Positions 49,301-57,827 of a DNA stretch of 64,000 nt are shown one piece after another (positions within the stretch are counted from its first letter, which is position 1; the number at the start of each line of letters is the position of its first letter). Origin of the DNA: Paracoccaceae bacterium (GTDB lineage Bacteria; Pseudomonadota; Alphaproteobacteria; Rhodobacterales; Rhodobacteraceae); contig JACKKJ010000001.1 of assembly GCA_024236495.1 (NCBI GenBank), forward strand, positions 620,001-684,000. The letters run 5' to 3'. A model generated the notes under the pieces. It ran no database searches and had not been told where the DNA came from. It worked only from the letters and a program-made list of their open reading frames with translations. A program made the translations under genes and the position numbers.

Positions 49301-49960
49301 TTGAACGCAGAATTTCATAAGCCGCCAACCCATGAACTCGTCTACCGCAAGATTCGCGAGATGATCCTGTTCGGAGAACTCGCTCCGGGTCAAGCAGTTA
49401 CGATTCAAGGGCTTGTGACCGGGCTCGAGGCAGGGATGACACCTGTCCGAGAGGCGATCCGGCGACTGACAGCGGAAGGCGCCCTTCAGTTTCAGGGAAA
49501 CCGCCGCGTCTGCGTGCCCGAACTGACCCTTGCGCAGCTGGATGAACTTGCCTTCGCACGGCAGTCCATTGAACCGCAACTGGCCTTCCTTGCGGCGCAA
49601 AAGGTCACGCCCGCGATGATTTCAAAGCTGGAAGCGATCGACGATTCCTTGAATGCGGCGGTCCGGCGCGGCGATGTGAAAGCCTATCTGGAGCACAACC
49701 ACCGATTTCACACGACGCTTTATGAACAGGCACAGGCGGGCATTCTTTTTGCAATTGCCCAGATGCTTCTCCTGCGGGGCGGGCCCTCGCTCAGGGTCGT
49801 ATGCGGGCGACTGGGTACGGATGGATTGCCCGACAAGCATCTTCAGGCGCTTGCGGCCCTTCGTGCCGGTTCGCCGGAGGCCGTCGCCGAAGCGATCCGG
49901 GACGATGTGAACCAGGGGATCGAACAGATCCGCATGACCCTGCAGGCCACGTCGGTTTGA
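49301..49960 (+). CDS. GntR-family (FCD) transcriptional regulator
   Basis: The 219-residue product has an N-terminal GntR winged helix (HELVYRKIREMILFGELAPGQ, EAGMTPVREAIRRLTAEGALQ). The all-alpha FCD ligand domain follows (ARQSIEPQLAFLAAQKVTPAMI, YLEHNHRFHTTLYEQAQ, HLQALAALRAGSPEAVAEAIRDDVNQG). The start is taken at the TTG at 49301 with GAAAGG upstream; the frame is open further but upstream residues do not fit the family. It lies between the divergent transporter and the aminotransferase. Its own stop codon falls inside a TTTGATCAAA palindrome, so it very probably controls both neighbours. Confidence 0.9.
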   Translation: MNAEFHKPPTHELVYRKIREMILFGELAPGQAVTIQGLVTGLEAGMTPVREAIRRLTAEGALQFQGNRRVCVPELTLAQLDELAFARQSIEPQLAFLAAQKVTPAMISKLEAIDDSLNAAVRRGDVKAYLEHNHRFHTTLYEQAQAGILFAIAQMLLLRGGPSLRVVCGRLGTDGLPDKHLQALAALRAGSPEAVAEAIRDDVNQGIEQIRMTLQATSV

Positions 49961-49965
49961 TCAAA
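49956..49965. promoter_or_regulatory. GntR-operator candidate 2 (TTTGATCAAA)
   Basis: The perfect palindrome TTTGATCAAA covers the stop codon of the GntR gene and lies 6 bp upstream of the -35 of the aminotransferase promoter. Confidence 0.65.
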
Positions 49966-49970
49966 TCGGA

Positions 49971-49998
49971 TTGACAGCGCAAATTTTGATCATATTCT
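49971..49998 (+). promoter_or_regulatory. promoter of the aminotransferase gene
   Basis: TTGACA (49971-49976) and TATTCT (49993-49998) with a 16-bp spacer precede the aminotransferase start by about 100 bp. The promoter lies between operator candidate 2 and the overlapping candidate 3. Confidence 0.6.
49985..49994. promoter_or_regulatory. GntR-operator candidate 3 (TTTGATCATA)
   Basis: TTTGATCATA differs from the other two copies at one base and overlaps the -10 of the aminotransferase promoter. It is 29 bp from candidate 2, close to three helical turns. Confidence 0.55.
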
Positions 49999-50100
49999 GA
50001 GGTTCAGTAGACCAGCCTCGCGAATCCGGGCGGGCGGCGCCTTTGCGGCGCACGCCAGATCGGTGTTCGGGGCGGTCAGCCCCCCGGGAAGGAGAGCGCG

Positions 50101-51501
50101 ATGACGACGATCACCAATCACATGCCGACCAAGGAATTGCAGGCGCTCGACGCCGCCCACCACATGCATCCCTTCACCGAGGATGCGGCGCTGGCCAAGA
50201 AGGGCGCGCGGATCATCACCCGCGCCAAGGGCGTGTTCCTGACCGACAGCGAGGGCAACGAAATCCTTGACGGGATGGCTGGCCTCTGGTGCGTCAACGT
50301 GGGCTATGGCCGCAAGGACCTGGCCGAGGTCGCCGCCCGCCAGATGGAGGAGCTGTGCTACTACAACACGTTCTTCCAGACCTCTCACGTCCCCGCCATC
50401 GCCCTGGCCGCCGAAGTCGCGCGTCTTGCGCCGGGCGATCTGAACCACGTCTTCTACGCCGGTTCCGGGTCCGAGGCGAACGACACCAACATCCGTCTCG
50501 TACGCCGTTACTGGGACGTGAAGGGCCAACCCGACCGCAACATCATCATCAGCCGCCAGAACGCCTACCACGGGTCCACGATGGGGGGCGCGTCGCTTGG
50601 CGGGATGTCGGGGATGCACGCCCAGGGCGGGCTGCCGATCCCGAACATCGTCCATATCGGCCAGCCGAACTGGTACGCCGAGGGCGGCGACATGACGCCC
50701 GAGGATTTCGGGCTGATGCGCGCACGCGAGCTTGAGACGAAAATCGAGGAACTGGGTGCGGACCGGGTTGCCGCCTTCATCGGCGAACCGATCCAGGGCG
50801 CCGGCGGCGTGATCGTCCCACCCGCGACCTACTGGCCCGAAATCCAGCGTATCTGCGACAAGTACGGCATCCTGCTGATCGCGGACGAGGTGATCACCGG
50901 CTTCGGGCGAACCGGCAACTGGTTCGGCAGCCAGACCATGGGCATCAAGCCGCATATCATGACGATCGCCAAGGGCCTGTCGTCGGGCTATGCGCCGATC
51001 GGCGGGTCGATCATCTGCGACGAGGTTTACGCGACGATCGCGAATTCGGGCGACGATTTCAACCACGGCTACACCTATAGCGGCCACCCGGTCGCCTCGG
51101 CCGTGGCGCTGCGCAACCTCGAGATCATGCAGGAAGAAAAGGTGCTGGATCATGTGCGCAACGTCGCCCATCCCTACCTCATGGAACGCTGGCAGGCGCT
51201 GACCGATCACCCGCTGGTGAGCGAGGCGAAGCTGGTCGGCCTGATGGGCTCCATCGCGCTTTCGCCGAACAAGGAGACGCGCGCCAAGTTCGCCTCCGAC
51301 GCCGGGACGGTGGGCTACATCACGCGGGAACGCTGCTTTGCCAACAACCTGGTGATGCGCCATGTCGGCGACCGCATGATCATCTCGCCGCCGCTGGTCA
51401 TCACGCCGTCGCAGATCGACATCCTGATCGAACGCGCGACGAAGTCGCTGGACGAGGCCTATGCGAAGGTCAAGGCCGAAGGGCTGCTGAAGGCAGCCTG
51501 A
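50101..51501 (+). CDS. spuC: omega-aminotransferase, putrescine/polyamine:pyruvate type
   Basis: This class III PLP aminotransferase of 466 residues is close in pattern to SpuC-type polyamine:pyruvate transaminases. The conserved parts are DGMAGLWCVNVGYGRKDLAEVA, YYNTFFQTSHVPA, FYAGSGSEANDTNIRLVRRYW, AYHGSTMGGASLGGM and LIADEVITGFGRTG. The PLP lysine is in IAKGLSSGYAPIGG. GGAAGGAGAG precedes the ATG at 50101. With the polyamine importer next door, uptake followed by deamination of putrescine is the likely route. Substrate choice is inferred from context, as beta-alanine and other amines are also used by this class. Confidence 0.92.
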   Translation: MTTITNHMPTKELQALDAAHHMHPFTEDAALAKKGARIITRAKGVFLTDSEGNEILDGMAGLWCVNVGYGRKDLAEVAARQMEELCYYNTFFQTSHVPAIALAAEVARLAPGDLNHVFYAGSGSEANDTNIRLVRRYWDVKGQPDRNIIISRQNAYHGSTMGGASLGGMSGMHAQGGLPIPNIVHIGQPNWYAEGGDMTPEDFGLMRARELETKIEELGADRVAAFIGEPIQGAGGVIVPPATYWPEIQRICDKYGILLIADEVITGFGRTGNWFGSQTMGIKPHIMTIAKGLSSGYAPIGGSIICDEVYATIANSGDDFNHGYTYSGHPVASAVALRNLEIMQEEKVLDHVRNVAHPYLMERWQALTDHPLVSEAKLVGLMGSIALSPNKETRAKFASDAGTVGYITRERCFANNLVMRHVGDRMIISPPLVITPSQIDILIERATKSLDEAYAKVKAEGLLKAA

Positions 51502-51508
51502 AAAGATA

Positions 51509-51536
51509 CAGGCCCGTCCCCCACCGGACGGGCCTG
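51509..51536 (+). terminator. terminator after the aminotransferase
   Basis: A perfect 11-bp stem, CAGGCCCGTCC (51509-51519) and GGACGGGCCTG (51526-51536), has a 6-base loop. AAAA precedes it and TTGCC follows. It lies between two convergent units and can serve both. Confidence 0.8.
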
Positions 51537-51561
51537 TTGCCCCACCCTTGGGACAGAACCG

Positions 51562-52053
51562 TCAGCCTGCGCCCAGCGCGACGACGGCAATGGGATGCAA
51601 TAGCCCCGCAAGGCCGATGGAAACCCCCATGGGGAAATGCCGGCCGGGCCGCATGGAGGCCCAGCCCGTTCTCGCAAAGACGGGAATGCGCTTCATGGTG
51701 AGCACCACGGCGATCCCCGCCAGCATCGACAACGAAAAGACATTCGCAAACAGCGCCAGCGACTCAAGCGGCACCAGCAGCATCAGAGCCGACAGGAACT
51801 TCACGTCGCCCGCCCCGAAAGCGCGGAAATAGTAGGCGACGAAGCCCAGCGCAAAGACGCCGGCCGCCACGGCCAGCCGCCAGACAAGATCGCCGGGCGG
51901 ATAGGCAAGGCAGAAAAGCACGAAGGCGGCCACGACCATCAGGCTCAGCACATTGGGGATGCGCAGGAACCGCAGGTCGAACCAGCCGGCGGCCAGCATG
52001 ACCGGCGCCACCGCCACCAGGGGCACGTAGGGAAGTAGCTCAGCGGAGGACAT
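51562..52053 (-). CDS. cpaA: prepilin peptidase CpaA/TadV (locus 2)
   Basis: This is a second A24-type prepilin peptidase of 163 residues. Its catalytic aspartates are in AAGWFDLRFLRIPN (about residue 26) and the GxGD motif RAFGAGDVKFLSALM. The protein is hydrophobic, with six predicted helices and a C-terminal RHFPMGVSIGLAGLLHPIAVVAL. It differs clearly from the locus 1 peptidase, so the two may serve different pilins. It is the last gene of the second Tad locus, 3 bp after the LuxR-type gene. Confidence 0.92.
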   Translation of the reverse strand: MSSAELLPYVPLVAVAPVMLAAGWFDLRFLRIPNVLSLMVVAAFVLFCLAYPPGDLVWRLAVAAGVFALGFVAYYFRAFGAGDVKFLSALMLLVPLESLALFANVFSLSMLAGIAVVLTMKRIPVFARTGWASMRPGRHFPMGVSIGLAGLLHPIAVVALGAG

Positions 52054-52056
52054 GGT

Positions 52057-52917
52057 TCATGCCCACCGACGCGCAGGTTTGCCACCATCCGCCGCCCGGT
52101 CGAGCAGGCGGAACACAAGCTGCGCAAGCGATCCCGTGCCGGTCTTGGCGTAGATGTTGCGCAAGTGGGACCGCACCGTCGCCTCGCTCAGCCCAAGTTC
52201 CGACGCGACGCCCTTGACGGACAGCCCTCGGCTGAGAAGCATGGTCACGCGAAATTCTGCCCGGCTGAGGCCTGCGGGGTTCTCGATGCCAAGGATCGGC
52301 GCCGCGCCGTCCAGAGAGGCGCGCACTTCTGCCTTGCGCTTCTTCTCGGCGACCTGCGCGGTGACAAGCCCGACCTGCCGGCGCGCCCAGATCCGGGCCA
52401 CGGAGGGCAGAATGGTGTTCATGAGCTGCACGGTCTGATCGTTCAGGCGGCTGCGGAAATGAAGCTCGATGTGGTCGTGGAACGATGGGTCGGCGTTCAG
52501 CGTCAGAACCGCCATCTCTCGCATACGGCGCGACGATTGCCAGACGTGCAGACCGATATCTGCCGCCGCGTCGGATTCGTCGGCATGCTGCGACGCAAGC
52601 CAGAGCGTCGCTGGCCGGGCGCTTTGCAGGTAGCCACCGAAGAGGTTTGCGGCGAAGCTGCCCCGCAGCGCCCTCGAATGGCCGTCACCCGCCTTTTCGT
52701 CATGAAGCGCGACGATCTGGGGGAAGGGCCGGCCCGGACAGGTGCGCACGATCACGCCCGCCTCGGCACCCAGTCCGCGCGCGAGACAAGCAAAGGCGTC
52801 CTCCAGCGATGTGTTTCCGTGAAGCGCCTCGCTCCAGCCAGCGACGGCCTCGATCAGACCCGCAGGGTCCGCCAGCGAGAATCCGTTCACCTCTGTCGCG
52901 GGAGATTTCTTCAACAC
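52057..52917 (-). CDS. LuxR-type transcriptional regulator in Tad locus 2
   Basis: The product is about 286 residues with a C-terminal LuxR/NarL helix-turn-helix: AGLSRAEFRVTMLLSRGLSVKGVASELGLSEATVRSHLRNIYAKTGTGSLAQLVFRLL. The N-terminal 200 residues show no receiver or autoinducer-domain motif I recognise. I take the GTG at 52917 as start, with GGAGGG 10 bp upstream. A TTG at 52935 would overlap that ribosome-binding site. Its position between the TadC and CpaA genes suggests it controls pilus genes. A 17-bp palindrome lies upstream. Confidence 0.88.
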   Translation of the reverse strand: MLKKSPATEVNGFSLADPAGLIEAVAGWSEALHGNTSLEDAFACLARGLGAEAGVIVRTCPGRPFPQIVALHDEKAGDGHSRALRGSFAANLFGGYLQSARPATLWLASQHADESDAAADIGLHVWQSSRRMREMAVLTLNADPSFHDHIELHFRSRLNDQTVQLMNTILPSVARIWARRQVGLVTAQVAEKKRKAEVRASLDGAAPILGIENPAGLSRAEFRVTMLLSRGLSVKGVASELGLSEATVRSHLRNIYAKTGTGSLAQLVFRLLDRAADGGKPARRWA

Positions 52918-53150
52918 AACCAGCTTACCCTCCAAGCCCCTGGGGGCAAGTACTCACATGCGCCTACGGCCTTGCCGCAGACTCACCCCAGGACGTATCC
53001 ATTACCCTTTTCAAAGGTAGGTCTGGCTCCGGAGAGGGTCAATATCGCGGGCGGATCGAAGAAGATTCAGCCCCCAGATTCAACTTTGGATTGAAATATT
53101 GGGATGTATTGAAGTGCAGTCCCGCGCCAGCGCTGCAATTGTTCCCTTAA

Positions 53151-53167
53151 CGGTTCTTCAAGAACCG
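53151..53167. promoter_or_regulatory. 17-bp palindrome between tadC (locus 2) and the LuxR-type gene
   Basis: CGGTTCTTCAAGAACCG is a perfect palindrome around a central base. It could be an operator for the LuxR-type regulator or, folded as a 6-bp stem, a weak terminator. TTAA and TCAA separated by 7 bp (53147-53161) overlap it and resemble a CtrA box with one mismatch. The rest of the 271-bp gap holds no gene. Confidence 0.45.
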
Positions 53168-53188
53168 ATTCTTCCCCGCCGGCGATCC

Positions 53189-54196
53189 CTAGCCGGCGCC
53201 CGCGACGTTCCTGAGGTAGCGAATGACAACCGGGCCGAGCACCAGCAAGACAAGCGCGGGAAGCATCAACGAAGCCAGCACCGCCGACATCTTGACGGGC
53301 AGCTTGTTCGCCATCTCCTGCGCGCGCATCTCTCGTGCGTGGCGCATTTCGGTCGCGTAGGTGGTCAGCGCGTCCGAAATGCTGGTGCCGAACTGGATCG
53401 ACTGCATGACCACGCTGGCGAAGGAAAACATCTCGGGGACAGCGCAGCGTTCGGCCAGGTCCATCAGCGCCCGGTCCCGTGCCCTGCCGGCCTGGATTTC
53501 GCGCTGAGTGATCAGGAATTCTTCTGACAAGACGGGCGCGGTGGTGACAATCTCGTTCGCGACACGGGTCATCGCGGAATCGAAACTCAGCCCGCTTTCG
53601 ACCGATATCTGAATAAGGTCCAATGCGTTCGGAAAGGCTTCCTCGATCTGGCGGCGGCGCTTTTCGACGCGGGCGCGCAGCCAGTAGTTTGGACCGTAAA
53701 AGCCCGTCCAGACCAACGCCGCGATCCCCGCAGTGATCTTGGTTTGCGAGAGCTGCGAGAAATTGGAGATCACGGCATCCGGCAGCGGAACGACCCCGGC
53801 GCGCGCATTGTAGACCATGAAGATGTAGATCCCGGGCAGGAGGAACCCCATCACCACGCGAAACAGGTAGTAGTTGCGCAACGCGTGAGGATTGTTGAAC
53901 CCGGCCTGCGCAAGCTGGCGCTGGATCAGCGTCCGTTCCTTTTCATTCGCGGGCACGATGGCCTTCATCAGCCCGGTCGGATCACTTTGCGCGAAACGCA
54001 GGATGTCGGCATCCCGCCGGTTGACACGTCCCTTGCCGGCCGCCCCGGCCATCCTGCGCGCGACGGGGTCCTTTTGCCCCACGGTACCGAAAAGCCCATA
54101 GACGAACAGCATGACGCCAAGGCCCACGCCCAGAACGACGAGCGTCTGAAGAAGTGCCGGATCTTCCGAAAGCCTGGTCATGAAGGATTCGAACAT
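53189..54196 (-). CDS. tadC: Tad inner-membrane platform protein TadC (locus 2)
   Basis: This is a GspF-type platform protein of 335 residues from the ATG at 54196 (MFESFMTRLSEDPALLQTL). The conserved platform segment is RQIEEAFPNALDLIQISVESGLSFDSAMTRVA, then ALMDLAERCAVPEMFSFASVVMQSIQFGTSISDALTTYA. The C-terminal helix has KLPVKMSAVLASLMLPALVLLVLGPVVI. GGAG lies 6 bp upstream of the chosen start. A GTG at 54208, directly after the tadB stop, is an alternative. It ends the structural part of the second locus. Confidence 0.92.
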   Translation of the reverse strand: MFESFMTRLSEDPALLQTLVVLGVGLGVMLFVYGLFGTVGQKDPVARRMAGAAGKGRVNRRDADILRFAQSDPTGLMKAIVPANEKERTLIQRQLAQAGFNNPHALRNYYLFRVVMGFLLPGIYIFMVYNARAGVVPLPDAVISNFSQLSQTKITAGIAALVWTGFYGPNYWLRARVEKRRRQIEEAFPNALDLIQISVESGLSFDSAMTRVANEIVTTAPVLSEEFLITQREIQAGRARDRALMDLAERCAVPEMFSFASVVMQSIQFGTSISDALTTYATEMRHAREMRAQEMANKLPVKMSAVLASLMLPALVLLVLGPVVIRYLRNVAGAG

Positions 54197-54208
54197 TGCA
54201 CTCTCCAC

Positions 54209-55177
54209 TCAAATCCGGAAATCGACGAGACGACGCAGTACGAGGTAATTGGTCACGACAAGCGCCCCGATGGTGATTGCAAAGGGCTTGAACAGCGGGT
54301 CTTCCGACACGCCCATGTAGTAGTTCGGTGAGGCGAGATGGGTCGAGATCAGGATGAAGACCGGCAGCGCGGACAGAAAGACCGAGGTCAGTCGCCCTTC
54401 GGCCGATATGGCCTGGATCCGACGGCGCAGGGCCAGCCGGGCGCGGATCACCGTAGAAAGCGTGTTGAGAACCCGTGCCAGGTCGCTTCCGGTGCCGTGT
54501 TGGATGGCGATACTGATCGCCAGATAGCGGACGTCTTCCTGTTCGATCCTGTCGGCGAACTCGCCGAAGGCGTCCGGAAGGTCGTCGCCATAGCTGACCT
54601 GATCCAGGACGATGCCAAATTCGGTGCCGATCGGGTCGGACATCTCGTTCGCGACAGACGCGATGGTGGTGTTGACCGGATGACCGACCCTGAGTCCGCG
54701 CGCCATCAGATCAAGCGCATCGGGCAGTTGCCGCACCATCGCGTCCAGCCTCTTGTTCCTGAGCGCGCGGACGACGACCACGGGCGTCACGAAGCAGAAG
54801 ACAAGCGAGAGAGCCGCCGCCGGCAGCGGCCCGATGAAGGATGACGCGGCGACCGCCATCACGACGGCTGCCGCCATCGAACCGGTCAGGAGCACGGCTG
54901 GACTGATCGTCAATCCTGCCTGCCGAAGCGCAACCGGAAGATCGCCTATGAACGGCAGCCGCGCCAGTGCCCAGCGATCGACCGAAGGCTTGAGCAACCG
55001 AAGGACGTCTTCGGTCGTCGCGCCCGACGCGATCAGCCGCATCCGCCGGCTGCGCGCCGCGCCGATGGTTTCGGACCGCGACAGAAGCTGACGGATTCCC
55101 TCGTAGGCGATCAGCACGCCGACGAAGATGCCGACGTAGATCAGGGCTTCGATCTCGAAACTGTCAAGTCCGCGCAT
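54209..55177 (-). CDS. tadB: Tad inner-membrane platform protein TadB (locus 2)
   Basis: This is the second locus's TadB, 322 residues from the ATG at 55177 (MRGLDSFEIEALIYVGIFVG). It has an N-terminal helix and paired central helices (VLLTGSMAAAVVMAVAASSFIG). The platform segment RQLPDALDLMARGLRVGHPVNTTIASVANEMSDPIGTEFG and AISIAIQHGTGSDLARVLNTLSTVIRARLALRRRIQ follow, then two C-terminal helices. It overlaps the cpaF 3' end by 14 bp, so translation is coupled. Confidence 0.92.
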   Translation of the reverse strand: MRGLDSFEIEALIYVGIFVGVLIAYEGIRQLLSRSETIGAARSRRMRLIASGATTEDVLRLLKPSVDRWALARLPFIGDLPVALRQAGLTISPAVLLTGSMAAAVVMAVAASSFIGPLPAAALSLVFCFVTPVVVVRALRNKRLDAMVRQLPDALDLMARGLRVGHPVNTTIASVANEMSDPIGTEFGIVLDQVSYGDDLPDAFGEFADRIEQEDVRYLAISIAIQHGTGSDLARVLNTLSTVIRARLALRRRIQAISAEGRLTSVFLSALPVFILISTHLASPNYYMGVSEDPLFKPFAITIGALVVTNYLVLRRLVDFRI

Positions 55178-56564
55178 CCTGCACCCCTTCCCGGCGGAAC
55201 AGATCCTGGCGTAGATCGACACCTGCCTGCGCCAGAAGCTCCGAACAGCGCGGCCGGATCCCGGTCGCGACAAATTCGCCAAGGATATCGCCGTTCTCGG
55301 CCTTGCCGGAGCGCTTGAAGACGAAAATGTCCTGCATCGTGATTGTAGGACCCTCCATCCCGGTAATCTCGCTGACGCTGACGACACGGCGCTTGCCGTC
55401 GCTCATCCGGTTGAGCTGCACGACCATGTGCAGACCTGACGCGATCTGGGCGCGGATGGCCGACAGCGGAAAATCGATGCCGATCATCGTGACCATCTGT
55501 TCAAGACGCCCCAGGGCATCGCGGGCAGAGTTCGCGTGAACCGTGGTCATCGACCCGTCATGACCGGTGTTCATCGCCTGAAGCATGTCGAAGGTCTCGG
55601 CGCCGCGAACTTCGCCCACGATGATCCGGTCGGGGCGCATCCGCAGGGCGTTCCGCACCAGGTCGCGCTGGGTGACGGCACCGCTGCCCCCCGGCGTCGG
55701 CGGGCGCGTTTCCAGCCGCACGACGTGTTCCTGCTGAAGCTGAAGTTCGGCCGCATCTTCGATCGTCACGACGCGTTCGGCGTACCCGATGTAGGAGGAC
55801 ATCGCGTTCAGCATGGTGGTCTTGCCCGACCCGGTCCCGCCCGAGATCAGGACATTGAGCCGCGCTTCGACCAGACCGCGCAGCAGGGCGGCGGCAGGTG
55901 CGGTCACGGAACCGATGTCGATCATGCGCTGCATCGTCAGCGGATGGCGGGAAAACTTGCGGATCGACAGCGACGGCCCGTCGATGGCGCAGGGCCGGAT
56001 GATCGCGTTGACGCGGCTTCCGTCCTCCAGGCGCGCATCGACCCAGGGCTGGCTTTCGTCGACCCTGCGGCCCACCCGCGACACGATCTTGTCAATGATG
56101 CGCAACAGGTGGCGTTCGTCGCGGAAGCGGACATTCGTCCGTTCAAGCTTGCCGAAGCGTTCGACATAGACGCTGCGGTGGGAATTCACGAGGATGTCGT
56201 TGATCGTCGGATCGGCCAGAAGCGGCTCAAGCGGGCCAAAACCCAGAACCTCGTCCAGAAGCTCATCTATCAGTTGGTTGAAGTCTTCCGAACGCATCGG
56301 GCGTTTCTGCTGAGACAGCACGTTCGAAACAAGCGCGGCCACCTCTCGGCGCAGTTCCTCGGGCTGGACCTTGTCGATCACCGCAAGGTTCAGGCGCTCC
56401 AGCAAGACCTCATGCAGCTGGCTCTTGAGTTCGAGCCGCTCGATCAGTTCGCTGTCCGCGACCGTCGGCTGCCAGACGGGCGCGACCGCTTCGCCCTTGT
56501 TTCCGCCAATGTCGATGACATTGCCCGCAGAAGAGGGGTTGTTCCTGCTGAAACTCTTGAACAC
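55164..56564 (-). CDS. cpaF: Tad secretion ATPase CpaF/TadA (locus 2)
   Basis: This is a second secretion ATPase of 466 residues. It has LIDELLDEVLGFGPLEPLLADPTINDILV, Walker A GGTGSGKT at 242-249, the Asp box VVTIEDAAELQLQQEHVV, Walker B in RIIVGEVRGAETFDML and the His box GHDGSMTTVHANSARD. Its N-terminal 60 residues are unlike the locus 1 ATPase while the catalytic core is similar, which fits two parallel machines. It starts 11 bp after cpaE and overlaps tadB. Confidence 0.95.
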   Translation of the reverse strand: MFKSFSRNNPSSAGNVIDIGGNKGEAVAPVWQPTVADSELIERLELKSQLHEVLLERLNLAVIDKVQPEELRREVAALVSNVLSQQKRPMRSEDFNQLIDELLDEVLGFGPLEPLLADPTINDILVNSHRSVYVERFGKLERTNVRFRDERHLLRIIDKIVSRVGRRVDESQPWVDARLEDGSRVNAIIRPCAIDGPSLSIRKFSRHPLTMQRMIDIGSVTAPAAALLRGLVEARLNVLISGGTGSGKTTMLNAMSSYIGYAERVVTIEDAAELQLQQEHVVRLETRPPTPGGSGAVTQRDLVRNALRMRPDRIIVGEVRGAETFDMLQAMNTGHDGSMTTVHANSARDALGRLEQMVTMIGIDFPLSAIRAQIASGLHMVVQLNRMSDGKRRVVSVSEITGMEGPTITMQDIFVFKRSGKAENGDILGEFVATGIRPRCSELLAQAGVDLRQDLFRREGVQDART

Positions 56565-56575
56565 GGTCGGACCTC

Positions 56576-57787
56576 CTATCTGGATGCCCCGACCCGCGCT
56601 GCGGCGGGCAGGGCTTTTGTTATGGCTTTGGCAAGATGGCCGATGGCCTTTGTCAACGGCGAACGCGAAGCGACGGCGGACAGGGGCTTGCCCTGATCGA
56701 CGGCCGCGCGGGCGGCCTTCTCATCGACCGGCAGCCAGAATTCCAGCTTGCTGTTCAATGCCGCCGCCGCTTCCTTGTGAACGCCGGAGCGGATCAGCGG
56801 CCGGCTTTCCCGGTTCAACACAACGGTGGTCTGAAGCCCGATGTTCACCGTCTTGAAGAAATCCATGAGCCGGCGCGCATGGCGAACCGAGGGGACCGCG
56901 AGGTCGGTCACGATCAAGAGCTCGTCGGTCTGTTCGATCACCGGCTCGACCCAGCCGACCAGCGCCCGCGGCAGATCGACGACGACATAGTCGTTGGTCT
57001 GCCGCAGAAGATCGAGGATCGCCGCCACCTGATCGGCGCGCAGCGCATCGACCGGGGCGAACTTGGAGGGCGCCGGAAGGACCGACAGGCCGCCGGGCAG
57101 GGTTGCCATCGATTGTTCCAGGAACCGGATGTCGGGCACCGTCCCGTCCTGGGCCAGCTTCAGCAGCGTGTCCTGTTCGTCCAGGTCAAGCGCGGAGCCG
57201 ATGGTGCCGAACTGAAGGTCAAAATCGACCAGCGCGACCTTGTGCTTGTCAGCCTTGTGCAGGAACCCGCCCTTGCCTGTCAGTGCATCCGCGAGGTTCA
57301 GCGCAACCGTCGTCGCGCCCGATCCACCGCGCGCCTGCGCCACCGCGATCAGCCGCCCGATGCGCGCGCCGGCCCCGCCCTTCACCACTTCGGGCGTCGC
57401 GCGGGCGCGCAGCCGGTCAAGCTGTTCGGTCAGTTCCGCCCCGGTGATCGGATAGGGCAGAACCTCGTCCACGCCGGCGCGCGTCAGCTTGCGCGCCGCC
57501 GCAAGGGAAATGTCGCTGGAGGTCAGCGCCAGAAGGATCACGCCTTCGCGCCGGTCACGGGCCAGTTCCTCGATCGCGTGCAGGTCGGCCTCGTTGCCGG
57601 GGTCGGTGTCGAAAATTATGAAATCGTGTTCCTGGGCAAACTTTACGGCCTTGCCGTTCAACTGCGTCAGGCTGGAGGCCTTCGTCTCGACCTTGAGGCC
57701 GGGATCGCCGCCAAGTGCGCTGCCGATGGCCTGCGACACCGCCGCGTCGGGGGTTATCACCAGAATGGACTTCACTGGGACTTTCAT
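56576..57787 (-). CDS. cpaE: Tad localisation ATPase CpaE/TadZ (locus 2)
   Basis: This MinD/ParA-like Tad protein has 403 residues. It has an N-terminal receiver-like domain (SILVITPDAAVSQAIGSALG, FIIFDTDPGNE, KLTRAGVDEVLPYPITGAE). The P-loop domain begins with AVAQARGGSGATTVALNLADAL, where again the first signature lysine of the deviant Walker A is not seen. VALVDFDLQFGTIGSALDLD and DYVVVDLPRALVGWVEPVIEQTDELL follow. It lies between the TadE-like genes and cpaF, in the usual Tad order. Confidence 0.91.
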   Translation of the reverse strand: MKVPVKSILVITPDAAVSQAIGSALGGDPGLKVETKASSLTQLNGKAVKFAQEHDFIIFDTDPGNEADLHAIEELARDRREGVILLALTSSDISLAAARKLTRAGVDEVLPYPITGAELTEQLDRLRARATPEVVKGGAGARIGRLIAVAQARGGSGATTVALNLADALTGKGGFLHKADKHKVALVDFDLQFGTIGSALDLDEQDTLLKLAQDGTVPDIRFLEQSMATLPGGLSVLPAPSKFAPVDALRADQVAAILDLLRQTNDYVVVDLPRALVGWVEPVIEQTDELLIVTDLAVPSVRHARRLMDFFKTVNIGLQTTVVLNRESRPLIRSGVHKEAAAALNSKLEFWLPVDEKAARAAVDQGKPLSAVASRSPLTKAIGHLAKAITKALPAAARVGASR

Positions 57788-57827
57788 TTTCCTGCCTTTC
57801 TTCCCCGCCCGACCGGCGCCTTCCGGG

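Noticed and set aside
53178..53197. GCCGGC repeats around the tadC (locus 2) stop codon
   Set aside because: The stem is only six bases and partly coding; there is no sign of function.
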